DNA from: Paramyrothecium sp. XJ0827
Lineage: Eukaryota; Ascomycota; Sordariomycetes; Hypocreales; Stachybotryaceae
NCBI GenBank assembly: GCA_020881915.1
Contig: JAJFPB010000012.1
Location: 310,001 to 374,000, forward strand
DNA length: 64,000 bases
Direction: 5' to 3'
The position numbers were made by a program, and so were the translations under genes. The notes beneath the pieces were generated by a model. The model searched no databases. It was not told where the DNA came from and saw only the letters and a program-made list of their open reading frames with translations. Position 1 is the stretch's first letter. Every line of letters begins with the position of its first letter. Of the stretch, positions 11,721-22,900 are shown in pieces.

Positions 11721-12826
11721 CCTACTACCTTTGCGATGCATCTGAGGTATGCCGTTGCGAGGCTCGACGATGGCTCGAGAAATGCGTTGCGCAGCTTCCC
11801 TGAGAGGGAGAGGATGCAGATAGATACATGTTTAACTAGGCCCGGATATACTTCCAAATTCTTGGGGATTTGGATGAGCCTGTTTTTTGGTCGAAATGGT
11901 TGGGCGATTCTAGACATGGCTCTATGCCAGCTGTCGTCACGCGTGCGCGAGTGGACTTAGAAAACCCTGCCCAAAGTACGTACAAACATAACCGGACCGA
12001 CGGCAAATACACGATTCAGTTGCTGCTCTATGACGCCCCAACTAACAGTAAATCATGCCAACCTGCGGTTCAATTCCGCGGAGGAAACCATCCGCTCCGC
12101 TAAAATGGAGGCTTGCCATTGTTGCGAAGACCACGGCGAGGCAAGCAATGGTCGGGTGGGCCAGGCCTTGAGGAACTGCCGTTGCCAATGAAGATCCTCA
12201 GACCCACGACACAGTGGGCATGATCACGATAGCCTTCAACTCTGCAAGGGCAGTCAACCAGGGGCGTATATGCCGGCTGGCCCCTGAATAACAGCGCAGT
12301 GCTTTCCATTATAAAACCAGACAATTCTGCCTTTGTTTTCTTCCTCATCGGAGAAGAATGTAAAAAGTAAGATGATCGTTCTAATGCCCCTTGGACCCAG
12401 GCAACTCGGCAAGGGTTCCCAAGCCACCCAGTGTGTTGCACACCCGAGTCCGGCAACCCGGCGAAGAATTTATCTCCCTAAATTGGGGCAAATCGATAGA
12501 GAAGGCTACCCAAGAAATATGATAGGTGACTTGTTCTTTCAGCTCCCCACCTGGGAATGCACTAATAGACATTGTGGCCTCATTAGTGACTAAATTAGTT
12601 GAACTACTCAGAATGTGGAGGGGCATATCCTACTCCACCTAACAGGATGTGTTATTGAACCTCTGATACCATGAAAAAGTCGACCCCTGAGTAGAGTACA
12701 TATCGATATAGTCTGTAGGGCATGATACTAGTATACAAATCCGCGGTTATTCCCTGCGTATCTATAAAGGCCGGTCCCCCCTGGCCATGGCTTTTTTGGA
12801 ACTACGCATAGCAACATCTCTACGCC
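11721..12826. other. Intergenic region without recognised gene
   Basis: Only short, unconvincing frames occur on both strands. I see no domain, no inverted-repeat pair and no RIP block. The last 100-200 bp presumably hold the promoter of the rhodopsin-domain gene; TATAAAGG at 12762-12769 is a possible TATA box 58 bp before its start codon. Confidence 0.4.
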
Positions 12827-14187
12827 ATGTATTTCCGTCACAGTGAGGATGCCGGGGCCGGGTTCGCGATTGATCATTCGAAGGATGACGAATCTCGATT
12901 CGGAGAGATTTGCGCCATTCTCTCCGTCGGCTGCGCTTTGTCAACTATCGCAGTCGCACTTCGCTGTTATACGCGGCTACTGCATCTCGGCATATTTGGC
13001 TTGGACGATGCCATTATCCTGGTTGCCCAAGTGCTTTCCATTATGTCTGCTGTAGCTATTGGCCTGGGTAAGTGTTAGCAGATAACTGACTCTAGGTCAT
13101 GGCTCTAGTAGTAGTTCTGACCTATTTCACATAGAAAGCAAATACGGACTCGGCGAGCACACTTGGCTCCAGCCCGAGGAATATTTTGTCCCATATATGA
13201 AGGTATGTGCCGCATTGGAGCCTGCTAATTGCTTGACAGTAAAATATTTACTGATCCCACTGTTTCAGTCTTTCTACAGCTCCATCATCATATACAACGT
13301 CGCTATGTGTCTTGTGAAGATCTCGATGCTTATCCAGTATCGTCGAGTATTCACTGTGCGTAGAATGCAGCAAGCAACCCTTTACGGCATAATATTCCTA
13401 TGCGCATGGACCATCACCCTAATTTTCCTTCTTACGCTTATCTGTGTCCCGGTTGCCAAGTTCTGGGACAGCGCTATCCCTGGTAGATGTTTGGACTCCC
13501 TCTTGATCTGGTACATCATTGCCGGTTTCAATATGGCTACCGACTTTGGAATATTCTGCCTGCCTTTGCCGGTGATCAGATCGCTTCAACTTCCCCGGAA
13601 ACAAAAGATCATGCTCATGTCGGTGTTTGGACTTGGGCTCTTGTAAGTCATCTCCCCATTGTTTTGTTCCACTGCAGCTGTCTTACTCAGGTCACCCAAG
13701 CACTTGCATTATCTCGATCATTCGCCTCCGCACTCTAAAAGTTGCATCCTCGACGCACGATCCCAACTGGGATAATGTAGATGCAGCGTTGTGGTCATTT
13801 CTTGAAGAAACTATTGCAATCCTCGCTGCTTGTCTACCAACCCTGCGACCAATCTTCGCTAGGCTCATGCCTCGCTTGTTTAATTCTTCCCGTGGGGGAA
13901 GTTACGGACAGAGCAATGGAGAATATATATCTGGCATCAATCGCACCACGGTCCTGACTATATCCAGGGATAAGAGGGCCACTGCACCGGCATCGGAAGA
14001 TATCAGAACTCTTAAGGGTCATGGGGCGTTTGAGCTAGCATTACAAGGGTCTTCACGTGGCTTTAGGTCATTGTCCTCTTCAGGTGGTTATAGCATCAAC
14101 ATTACTAGCCAGAAACCCTCGGTCGAGGATGTCCCAACCGACGAGCAGGCTATTATTAGGCATAAAATCGATGCTGATATCTCCTAG
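12827..14187 (+). CDS. Fungal rhodopsin-domain (Pth11-like family) seven-TM membrane protein
   Basis: Four exons, 12827-13067, 13135-13202, 13269-13642 and 13701-14187, give 389 aa in one frame. The last acceptor is the AAG at 13698-13700, which restores the family-typical GLGLFTCIISIIRLRTLK; nearer AG sites break the frame. The protein begins outside the membrane and has about seven hydrophobic segments (e.g. ICAILSVGCALSTIAVAL, AIILVAQVLSIMSAVAIGLG, GIIFLCAWTITLIFLLTLI). The conserved loop block KYGLGEHTW and the DPNWDNVDAALWSFLEETIAILAACLPTLRP motif mark the fungal rhodopsin-like domain, whose members include candidate surface GPCRs. A hydrophilic C-tail of about 100 residues follows. The ligand is unknown. 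It is the only clearly intact gene in a transposon-rich stretch. Confidence 0.85.
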
Positions 14188-15779
14188 GCAGTGCGAAGGC
14201 TCCAACCATGTAGCCACCCCACATCATCTTAGTCAACATGGATAGATAGATATTTATTACGTCCGGGAGGACTACGTCTCATAGACCCACAACGCTCAAT
14301 GAATTTCGGTTCTAACAGTAGATTGAGTCTCCCAAAGCCCTACACTTCTTCCTTGTTCGTTGATTGGTCTTGCCTCGCTTGGCTCTAATCTGGTAGGCCT
14401 ACTTGAAGGCTACTTTCTCTAAGTATTTAGTATCCGATCTTTAGTTACTAAAGCCCGGTCTACTAATGGAAGGCTATTAAGTATTAGTATTGCCGCGTTT
14501 GGCTCCTGAATTCGGCTCTTTTCATCGGACCTCAGGATTAAGAGCCATTCACGGCGCCTTTGAGCCATATCATCAACTCCCGGTAGACTTGCATATCGCA
14601 GCCTCGGCTATCCTTGCTAGTGTCGCCAAATTCAGCCCCACATGACCTCAGGCTACGTGGCCGGACTGCCGTCAATGACCCTGTCCAGGACCCAGGGCAG
14701 GTCACAAACAGCTTTTCATGTGCTCCACCCTTGGCATAACACAGGTGTCAATATCGGCTGCGTCAATGAAGAATGAGGTGGCTTGTCGAAGCCGGAATCC
14801 ACGACTATAGTTCTCGGCAATAGAGCGGAGAGGATTGGATCCAAGACTGGCACTTTCACCAACAGGACATGGGGCGTGAGTTGAGGATGGAGACTCAATC
14901 GCCGGTTTTGGAGGGAGGAGGCAAGAGTTTTCGATAAGCTTCACGTCGGCTATTTGATGCTCTCATCCGATTATATCCTATTCTTCCACTGAGAACCGTG
15001 AACCCATATTACTTGTCTATTTATTTATTTGTTTATTGACTCATTTTGAAATGTACAGAGTGTCTACCGACAACAAGCCCTTCGAGGCGAGTTCCCCATG
15101 CTCAACCTCGACAGCTTAATGAGCAACAACGTATGAATAAGGCGGGCTTGAAGCCCGGAACAAACCGCATATCTACGGGCGCGAATGTCGTTAACACGAA
15201 GGCCCCGTCTACAGCCGGCCCCCAACCACGACGTTACCTGGTTCGACGCGATACAATGCCAATGCCCACCGATGGATCCCTTGAGATGATAGATACATAG
15301 AGATACATACATATATGTGAAATGGAATTACGATATAAAGCCACTCTTGGTGTCTCCGAAGCGCTAGAATCTCCTTTAACCAAAGTTAATCTGCCAGTCC
15401 GCTACGAGAACGACATAGCTCCCTCGGGTCAGGTCTTTTACAATTCTCTACTTGCTCCAGGAGCTACAAACGGCCGCTGGTCTGGTCATCGAGGGCCCGA
15501 ATACTGCTAATCCACCTTTCTTGCGTTCTTAGAAGTACTAATTACTATCTAGATACCCTTAATTCTACCTACTGTCTCCTTTAATAGTGAAACACGAAGT
15601 AGTATAGATATTATTTAATGACTATAATCACTGCTTCCTACTCCTACCTATCCCCTTCATAGCACTAGCGGTAAGAGTACCAGACGTAAACGGCGAGGAT
15701 GGATTCCCTGACATAGGATTATTAAGCTCTTCCCAGTTCGTCAGATACTGTTCTCTATGTTGGCTCTGGAAATAATGAA
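14188..15779. other. Intergenic region, no gene recognised
   Basis: Mixed-composition DNA with short frames in all phases and no recognisable domain. Decayed transposon sequence is likely, because a LINE fragment follows directly, but I cannot assign it. Confidence 0.4.
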
Positions 15780-16124
15780 CGCGGTCCGGTGGCTTTTGGT
15801 TAACATAGCCGGGACCTGATATCAATCATGGACAGACATGGCTTGGTAAGCCTACTCCAGCCAGGTACCATTACGTACGAGGAGGGTGAAGCCAAAACAA
15901 CGATAGACCTCTCGCTCTTCACCACCCATCTTGCTGGCCGCTTGATCAGATGCAAGAACGAGTCAGACATGAACCATGATTCAGATCACTTGCCAATAGC
16001 CACATGCATAGACACAAGAGTCACTCATCGACAAACGCAACTGAGACGAAACTGGAAAGCCATGAACGGGAAGACCTTTACTTCCGAGCTTGAAAGACGC
16101 CTACCCAATTACATCTCAGTCTAA
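15780..16124 (+). pseudogene. LINE (Tad-like) endonuclease-domain fragment
   Basis: The frame ending at 16124 contains ITYEEGEAKTTIDLSLFTTH and NHDSDHLPIATCID. The spacing from TIDL(T/S)...T to SDHLPI is the C-terminal signature of the endonuclease/exonuclease/phosphatase domain at the start of ORF2 in fungal non-LTR retrotransposons. Here the His of SDHLPI is the catalytic one. The following RRNWKAMNGKTFTSELERRLP matches the linker to the reverse transcriptase, which is absent, so this is a short broken remnant. Confidence 0.75.
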
Positions 16125-16484
16125 CTGTGGAAAGCACGAGGATTTCTTTTCCATCACGTAATCAGTTCATGAGTCCATCGGCTTATTCAATTCAGGCGAG
16201 CCCTTGAACAGTATTCTACTATGTTACATACGCCAGGCAAAAACATGTAGTATCTACTGACTCGATTGACCCTCGAGCCTCTTTCGATCAATCTCTTCTA
16301 AGCCTTGAAATAGTCCGCCGTTTTTGCACTGTAATTGACAACCAATATTGAGCACGAAAGCTAATGCTATAGCCTAACACGTATATTCACTCAACTTCTG
16401 CTCGACCTATGCCCGTTGCTTGATATCGCACCTGCTCCTCCGCTCATCATCAGTGCGTTCCTCACCATTTTCATGGACACCCAA
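16125..16484. other. Short non-coding interval
   Basis: No gene recognised. It contains the 3' flank of the LINE fragment and the downstream region of the minus-strand unknown gene. Confidence 0.4.
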
Positions 16485-17296
16485 CTAATTTAAATGCTCG
16501 TGGCCATGCCTCGTCTGGATTTCGACTGATCCTGACCGGGATATCCTCCGCCTCTTTGGCGAGTGCGTTGCCTCGAGGGGTTGTTTACGCTTGATAGTCC
16601 TCGCGGAACTTCGAGAAAGAAGCGATTCAATTCGATGAAGGCTGTTGAGAACATAAGAGAGTTGACAAGAAACTTCGGCAACGGACACAGAAAGTTGTTT
16701 GGCAACATCCTCAAGATCCCTGATGCTACTACCAGATTCGTCGTTGATTTCCAGTGTGTTTTCTGTCTCGCCGGTGGTAGACGGAGATACTGCGGCCTTC
16801 TCGGCAGGGTTTTCTTTCTTGGCAAGCTGCAGAAATTCTGTAGGATTAAGAAAAGACTGACTGAACCTTTTTTCAGTCAGAAGGTAGTGTACTAGGCTTT
16901 GCCAGGTCGTGACCGTCAGATTTCTTGGCGTTTAGGGCCATGTTGTAACGTTGGAAATTGAACATGATATTCTTACTATTTGCGCGGCATCGGCTTCATC
17001 GTCAGTAATATCACCGTTGACCTTGAGATCAATGACATCGAGCTTACGGCCTTGTTCGTGATGGTTTCTTCAAAAGAGTTTTGTTCGTTATTAACAGAGG
17101 CTTCACTGTATCGGCATACACAACCCTCTTTGCCGCTGACACAGTTGTCTTGCCCGTGATTGGGACCCTCTATGCCGAAATTGAGATCTCCCGGGTCACC
17201 TTCGGTATCGCTATCGTCGGTGACAATGCAGATAGCGTCATCGTTGGTAGGAGAGCCAACAGATGACTTTGGGTGAGGCACTTGGAAAGTCGTCAT
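16485..17296 (-). CDS. Unknown nuclear-type small protein, multi-exon
   Basis: The N-terminus (MTTFQVPHPKSSVGSPTNDD, then an acidic IVTDDSDTEGDPGD stretch) starts at 17296. A middle segment reads GRKLDVIDLKVNGDITDDEA near 17050-16990 in another phase. A 114-codon last exon runs from about 16826 to the TAG at 16485 and stays open well beyond its internal Met (LAKKENPAEKAAVSPSTTGE ... SIRDLEDVAKQLSVSVAEVS). Two introns therefore seem present; the second is probably 16827 to about 16984 (GTAAGA...CTGCAG), the first is unresolved (possibly GTTGTG...CAAG). The C-terminus has a bipartite basic signal, KRKQ then PKRRR, suggesting nuclear entry, after an amphipathic LSYVLNSLHRIESLL helix. A TATA box lies about 65 bp upstream. 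No family recognised. Confidence 0.5.
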
Positions 17297-17359
17297 GATT
17301 TGAGAGAGTATGTTTAGATGAGAGAATGAAGAAGAGATGACAAAAAGATTGGGGAAAGG

Positions 17360-17372
17360 CCTTTATATATAC
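17360..17372 (-). promoter_or_regulatory. Probable TATA box of the unknown minus-strand gene
   Basis: The minus strand reads GGTATATATAAAG, an excellent TATA element about 65 bp upstream of the start codon at 17296. This supports the gene being transcribed. Confidence 0.55.
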
Positions 17373-18059
17373 CCAGAAACACTGCCTCCTCCCGTCTTTT
17401 CCGTAGCCCATAGCAGATAGGAGATAATGAAAACGACGAGGCTTTGGAAAACACTGCCTTCCTTTGGCTTCCTCTCACTCGGACTAAGACGAGAGCCTTA
17501 GGTGATGCTATAATGCAGCCCATGGCTTAGCCTTCTGACTAACACTAACTACGAGATGACAGTGGCATGTGTGGAGCGATATGTATAGATACATGGCCTG
17601 AAATGGAGATACGCATCACATGGCAAGACAATCTGACCAAATCGTGGCCATGATTCAACCCGTTCAGATATCATGGATTTGATCACACCCCTTTCCCTAG
17701 CCTTGAAACAGTGGCCTTTGGTTGGAGTTCAAGTTAATACCTGGAGTACCCGTCCAATACTTAGGCTTGCCATGTGTTCTGTGAGTCTTTTGATTCCCCT
17801 CTTGAGTCATGCTGACAGACTAGGTTGTCTCGATGGTATATAGCTTACACGATGGTTGTACGGAGATGTTGGTATTGACGAACCGGGTGATAGAGGCTAC
17901 AGGACGGCGGTTGACGCATGGTCTAGATACAATACATCAACGGATGCAATCCCCTTGGCTGTGCGAGGGCTTATTGGATGTAACTATCTCCACACCACCC
18001 CTGTCCATGATGTCAGTACATTGAGGAACAAGGAAATCCCTGTCCATAGAAATAGCTAT
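17373..18059. other. Intergenic region, no gene recognised
   Basis: Frames on both strands are short and unrelated to known domains. A plus-strand frame ending at 18278 largely lies antisense to the LINE remnant and is not counted as a gene. Confidence 0.4.
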
Positions 18060-18560
18060 GTAGACGATTTTAACGATTCTTCCACAATAGACAATGCTGC
18101 CGCTACTAGCTATTTGACGATGGAAGCAGACAACGATGCTGCCGCAGCCACCGTGGCCCCCGAGGAACAGATTCCTGTTACAACGGCATCATCTCGGCCC
18201 GGTATGCGGTCCATTTTCTGCATCGGAAGAGAAAATGCTCAACCGATTCTATTGCTTGCCACATGCACATTCCTGTGATGGCGCTGCGGTGATCCGAAAA
18301 AGGTATCCATTTAGTCGGGCCATGCCTGTCCTGAGCTGCGCGAGTACTCTGGCTTCTTTCTATGATAAGTTATCGTATAGTTGCCGAGTATGCTTGCCTG
18401 GCAATGCTGCATCGACTTTCTTCGAAAACTTCCCAATATTGTCCGGTAGGTGCGTGTTACTATCCTGGCTTAATTGAACTATGCTGAGGGTCGTTGATCG
18501 CATTCTGGGAAACTTCCGGGCCGGGGTGGCACCTTCTCGGGTAGCATCCCGCGCCTCTTC
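18060..18560 (-). pseudogene. LINE (Tad-like) ORF2 C-terminal fragment, decayed
   Basis: The minus strand reads DAALPGKHTRQLYDNLS, a stop, then KEARVLAQLRTGMARLNGYL and ECACGK; after a one-base shift it reads ESVEHFLFRCRKWTAYRAEM. This is the typical C-terminal zinc-knuckle region of fungal Tad-clade LINE ORF2. There are at least two in-frame stops and one or two frameshifts. It is on the opposite strand to the endonuclease fragment at 15.8-16.1 kb, so the two are not one element. Confidence 0.8.
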
Positions 18561-19091
18561 CTTAGCACTCCCCAGGAGGCTGTGTTCAGCACTCTTGGGC
18601 ATCCATATAACAGTCGCAGCGTTTCCGTTGCCAGTCACAGTAGGGTTCAGATTCAGCGTCCGCTAGTCTAAGTTTTAAGTCTTTCTAAACGGATCCATTT
18701 TTGGTTCCACGTGGCGCAAGCACAGTTGTGAGGCTTGCTTCTGGAAGTCTCTTGAGTCCCTTATCTCTAACAACTAGTTTTTAGTACATCAGGCTTGGAA
18801 GGGGATGTTGTTGACTGAGCCTTGGGAAGAAAGAGCAGGGGATTTTTGCTTTGATGGAATAGTATATTTTAAGCTAATATTCCAAGCAGTACGGCCATCG
18901 CGATCGCTCACACTGAGCGCAGCGATTGCAGGGTTCTAATAGTGGTGTTGCTTTCTGCCCTCTTGTATGGAAAGTAATACTGAGACCGTTTCCAGAATGT
19001 TCTGATCAGGAGCTCCCCGATAGACCCTTGGAAGCATAATATTTTCTACTAAATAATAAAGTTATTTATTTATATATTGGCTATACAGTAG
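18561..19091. other. Non-coding interval downstream of the NLR relic
   Basis: No gene recognised. It has normal base composition, in contrast to the AT-rich block starting at 19.3 kb, and is the original 3' flank of the WD40 gene. Confidence 0.4.
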
Positions 19092-19278
19092 TTAAGTTAC
19101 CTTATTCGCGCATATACAGATAAAAGTGACTCTTCCAGATGGAGAACTAATTACTAATCTAGATTCTGAGATAGCGAGACTGTCTCGGGAGGTTAGCCGG
19201 ATATTCACCGGCAACCACAGTGTCTTATCCACGTCCCATATAATCCAATAACCATCTTCATCTAGCCCGCATCCTGAT
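19092..19278 (-). pseudogene. C-terminal end of a NACHT/WD40-type NLR gene, separated by 26 kb of insertion
   Basis: The minus strand from 19278 to the TAA at 19094-19092 reads in one frame, with GLDEDGYWIIWDVDKTLWLP and a final SSPSGRVTFI. This matches the conserved tail that follows the WD40 propeller in fungal HET/NACHT-WD40 proteins (W-x2-W ... LWLPPEYRP ... SGRV-x-I/F). If the LTR element and one copy of its 5-bp target duplication are ignored, the frame joins without a break to the WD40 part at 45381-46019. The gene was therefore functional or nearly so when the transposon arrived. There is no RIP damage in this piece. Confidence 0.75.
19274..19278. repeat. Left target-site duplication of LTR element C (CTGAT)
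   Basis: CTGAT directly precedes the left LTR of element C and is repeated directly after its right LTR at 45381-45385. Confidence 0.8.
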
Positions 19279-19301
19279 TATTACACTTAATTTCGGATAT
19301 A

Positions 19302-19914
19302 TATCACGACCTGACCCAAGGTTATAACTAAGCCGTAGAATATTATATAATATAATATATAAATACTATACTAGCCTTAGGCTACTAGCCTTAAGATAGG
19401 CTAGTCCCTATGCTACTAGTATAATCTACGGGCTAGCCCTAGTATACTAGCCTAAATTAAATACTAATATAAAAAGAAGGGCTAGAAATAAGAGACTAGA
19501 AATAAAAGAATAGAAATAAGAAAAATATTTAATAAGAATAGAGACCTATATAGAAGAAGATTCCTATAAATAATAAAGGAGCTATAGAAAACCTACTAAT
19601 ATAAATTAATAGATTATAGCCTTATTATAATCTAGTAAGAGCTATTAAATTATAATTAATAGGTAATCTAGTACTCTAGAAGTAGAGAACTATATATATA
19701 AATAGGAGGTTCTATATATTATACCTAGATTAGAACTTATTAGCTATTAATAATATATAGTCCCTAAAATATCTTTTAATTAGCTTCTAGGGAAGAAGTC
19801 TTATAAACTAGTAATAAGTAATCTATTACTTTAAGAAGAAATCTTATTTCCTATATTAAATAATAAATTATAAAACTACTTACTTTATACTTAGGTCTAG
19901 GCCTAGTTATTATA
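19302..19914 (+). repeat. 5' LTR of gypsy element B
   Basis: 613 bp, starting TATCACGACCTGACCCAAGG (TGT changed to TAT) and ending GTTATTATA (GTTATCACA expected before RIP). It matches 35368-35980 along its whole length. Confidence 0.85.
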
Positions 19915-22900
19915 TATTAATAGCTCTTATTTTAAAATATATTATTTTCTTAAAGTAATACTTATAATAGTAGGAGAAAGTTCTAAGCCCTCTATATTTA
20001 CTACTAAAGATAAGAGTAAAATTAAAGGAATATTATTTAAGATTCCCTTTAGAAATAATATTAAAATAAAGAACTTAAATAAGAAGTCTAATAATAACTT
20101 TAATAATAAAAAGAACTAAGAGATTAAAATACTTAAGTAATAAGTCTAGATCCTTATAACTAAAATTAATTAAATCTAAGCTAATATAGCTATAATATTA
20201 ATTAAATCTTATAAAATTAATTACCTTAAGAATATTATTACTTAATTTAAGTAGTAGCTATAGAAGATTACTAATCTTAATTTCTATATAGCCTAGAGTA
20301 CTAAGATCTAGTTTAGAAGACTTCTAAATATATAGAATACTAGGGAATATAAGAGAGAACTAAGTATAGTTATTAAGCTATATAAGCCTAAATTCTTTAA
20401 TAGAAGCTCTTATAAGTTCTAAGGATTTCTTATAGTACTTAGAGTCTACTTTTTATACTTCTTTAATATCTTTATTATAAATAAAAAATAAATTAAGTTT
20501 ATAGCCTAAAGCTTAAAGAGTAATACCCTTACCTAGTTTAAATTTATACTTTATAATTATATTATTAAATCTATAATTAAATATAAAGAAGATATAAAGA
20601 AGATTTTTTATAACTTTAATAAGTTTAAAGAATATATTAAAAAAACCTTTAATATTATAAATAAAATCTAAGAAATAAAATAAGACCTTAATAAAATAAC
20701 CTAAACTAAGTTATATACTAGCTTTATAATATAATTTAAATAGATTATTTTAAAGTTAAAATAGACTAAGGAAATTTATAAGAAGATCTTTTATAATAAA
20801 TATAAGGAGGAGATTAAGAATAAACTTATTAAAATTAAATAATCTAAATACTTATTAAAAGAATATATATATAAAGTAATTAAAATTAATAAATATAACT
20901 TTAAATATAAAAAGAAGAAAAGATAATATAAAAATATTCTATATATTAAGTATAATATAAATAACTTAAAGTAATAAAAATAAGTAAATACCTCTTATAG
21001 AACTAAATTAGGTCCTATAAAACTAGAAGTAATCTAAAAAGTAGATATTACTTATTATAACTATAATAAAAAAGGATATTTTACTTAAGAATACTAATAA
21101 TCTAAGTAAAACTAATCCTAGAAAAAAGAAAGATTTACTTTAATTACTAAAAATAAGTAATAGCTAGATAAGATTACTATAACTTATATTATTAAAATAA
21201 TATAATATATTAAGACTATACTACTATAACTAGATTAGGACTATAGATATAGAATATATTTATAGGATTACTAATATATAAAAAACCCTAAGGAAGTAAC
21301 TAGAGAAATAATAGAAAGTAATTATATATGAGAAATTCTAAATACCTAATTATAGAAATAAATACTAAGCCCTAAAGTCTCTAATACTATTATTAATAAA
21401 ATATTAAGTAAAAATAGTAATTTATTCTTAGAGGGCTTAAATAAAGAATAGAAGTATTTAAATAATAACCCTAAAGAAAGAATAATAAACTATATAATAT
21501 AGGAAGTAGGGAAGTTATAATAGGACCCCTATATAAATAAAAATATCTTTATTTATATAGTTATAATAGAAGAAGCCCTACTAAATCTTATATATATATA
21601 ACTACTAAGAATCTAAAGAGAGGATAATTTATATATAGATATTAGCTATTTATAATACTATAATATTATATAGATTTTATATCTATAGTACTTATATATA
21701 ATATATCTTAATAAGAAAGTAGAAAATAAAACTTTTTTAATAAAAGTAAAGAAATAGAATATTATTCTACTATATAATATAAGGGATCTCTAGTTCTAAA
21801 TTAAGAAAGTAATATATAAATAATATAAGATTATAGTCCTATAGAGAGATCTATACTAATTATAGGAGTACTAGAATAAATAAGATATAAGAGATTATTT
21901 TATAATCTACTATAAATAGTATATAACTAAGAAACTTAGGTATTACTAAAACCTATAGAAAACTAAATAATAGTAACTAAATAAAGCTAGACTACTAAAT
22001 AAAATAAAGAAAGCTAAGTTATATTAGGTAGAAAGCTACTAGAAATACCTTATAAAATACTTTTATTATAAGGAAGAAAAAAAGATAAAATACTATAGAT
22101 TTTTAAATCTCTATAATAGTACTACTTTAATAAAATATAAAGAAGAATATTAAAGATATTATATACTTAAGAGAATATACTTTAAATACCTAGTAATAAT
22201 TAGTAATATAAAAAAGATTAATAGAAGAAATAATTAATTACTAGTAGTTACTAATTAATTAAGGTACCTAATATAGGCCTACCTTCTAAAAAGGAAATTA
22301 AATAAAAGGACCCCTAATTACTATATTAAATAATATAATAAGTACTATATACTAAATAACTTCTACTATAGATATTTTACTACTATAATCTAAATACTAA
22401 ATCTCTAGAATAAAATAAAATAAAAACCCCTATAAAATATTAATAATATTCCTATTAAAATAAACTAGGTAAAAAATAAAAATACTTATTTATAAAAGGG
22501 CTATAAGTAAAGTATAATAATTAAATAATTCTTAATATAATTTAAAATTATAATAAGGTAATATATAAAATTATTATAATTAAGGTAATAATTAATAGAT
22601 ATAAAACTATTATAGAATTAGATTTTAAAGTAACTTAAAGTTTTATTAATTTTAAATTAGTAAACTAACTTTAATTACTATAGAGAAAAAAAGATAAAAG
22701 AAATTATATTATAAAATTAGCTAAAGGGATATTACTTATATATAATAATAGATTTATTAATAAGGAAATATACCCCCTAATACTTTATAATTATAATATA
22801 ACTTTTAAAATAATCTTTAATATTATATTATTAGGTAATAAACCTATTTTTCTTAGGAGATTATAATTTAAATTTAAAAATCTATAAATTAATTAAACTA

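Noticed and set aside
12100..12456. A minus-strand frame of 118 codons as a gene
   Set aside because: No family resemblance, overlapping competing frames, and no promoter or splice evidence.
13643..13690. The acceptor CAG at 13688-13690 for the last intron of the rhodopsin-domain gene
   Set aside because: It puts the last exon out of frame with an early stop. The AAG acceptor ten bases downstream keeps the frame and restores the family motif.
17856..18278. A 140-codon plus-strand frame (MYGDVGIDEPGD...)
   Set aside because: Its second half lies antisense to the LINE C-terminal relic and it has no recognised domain, so it is most likely a chance frame.
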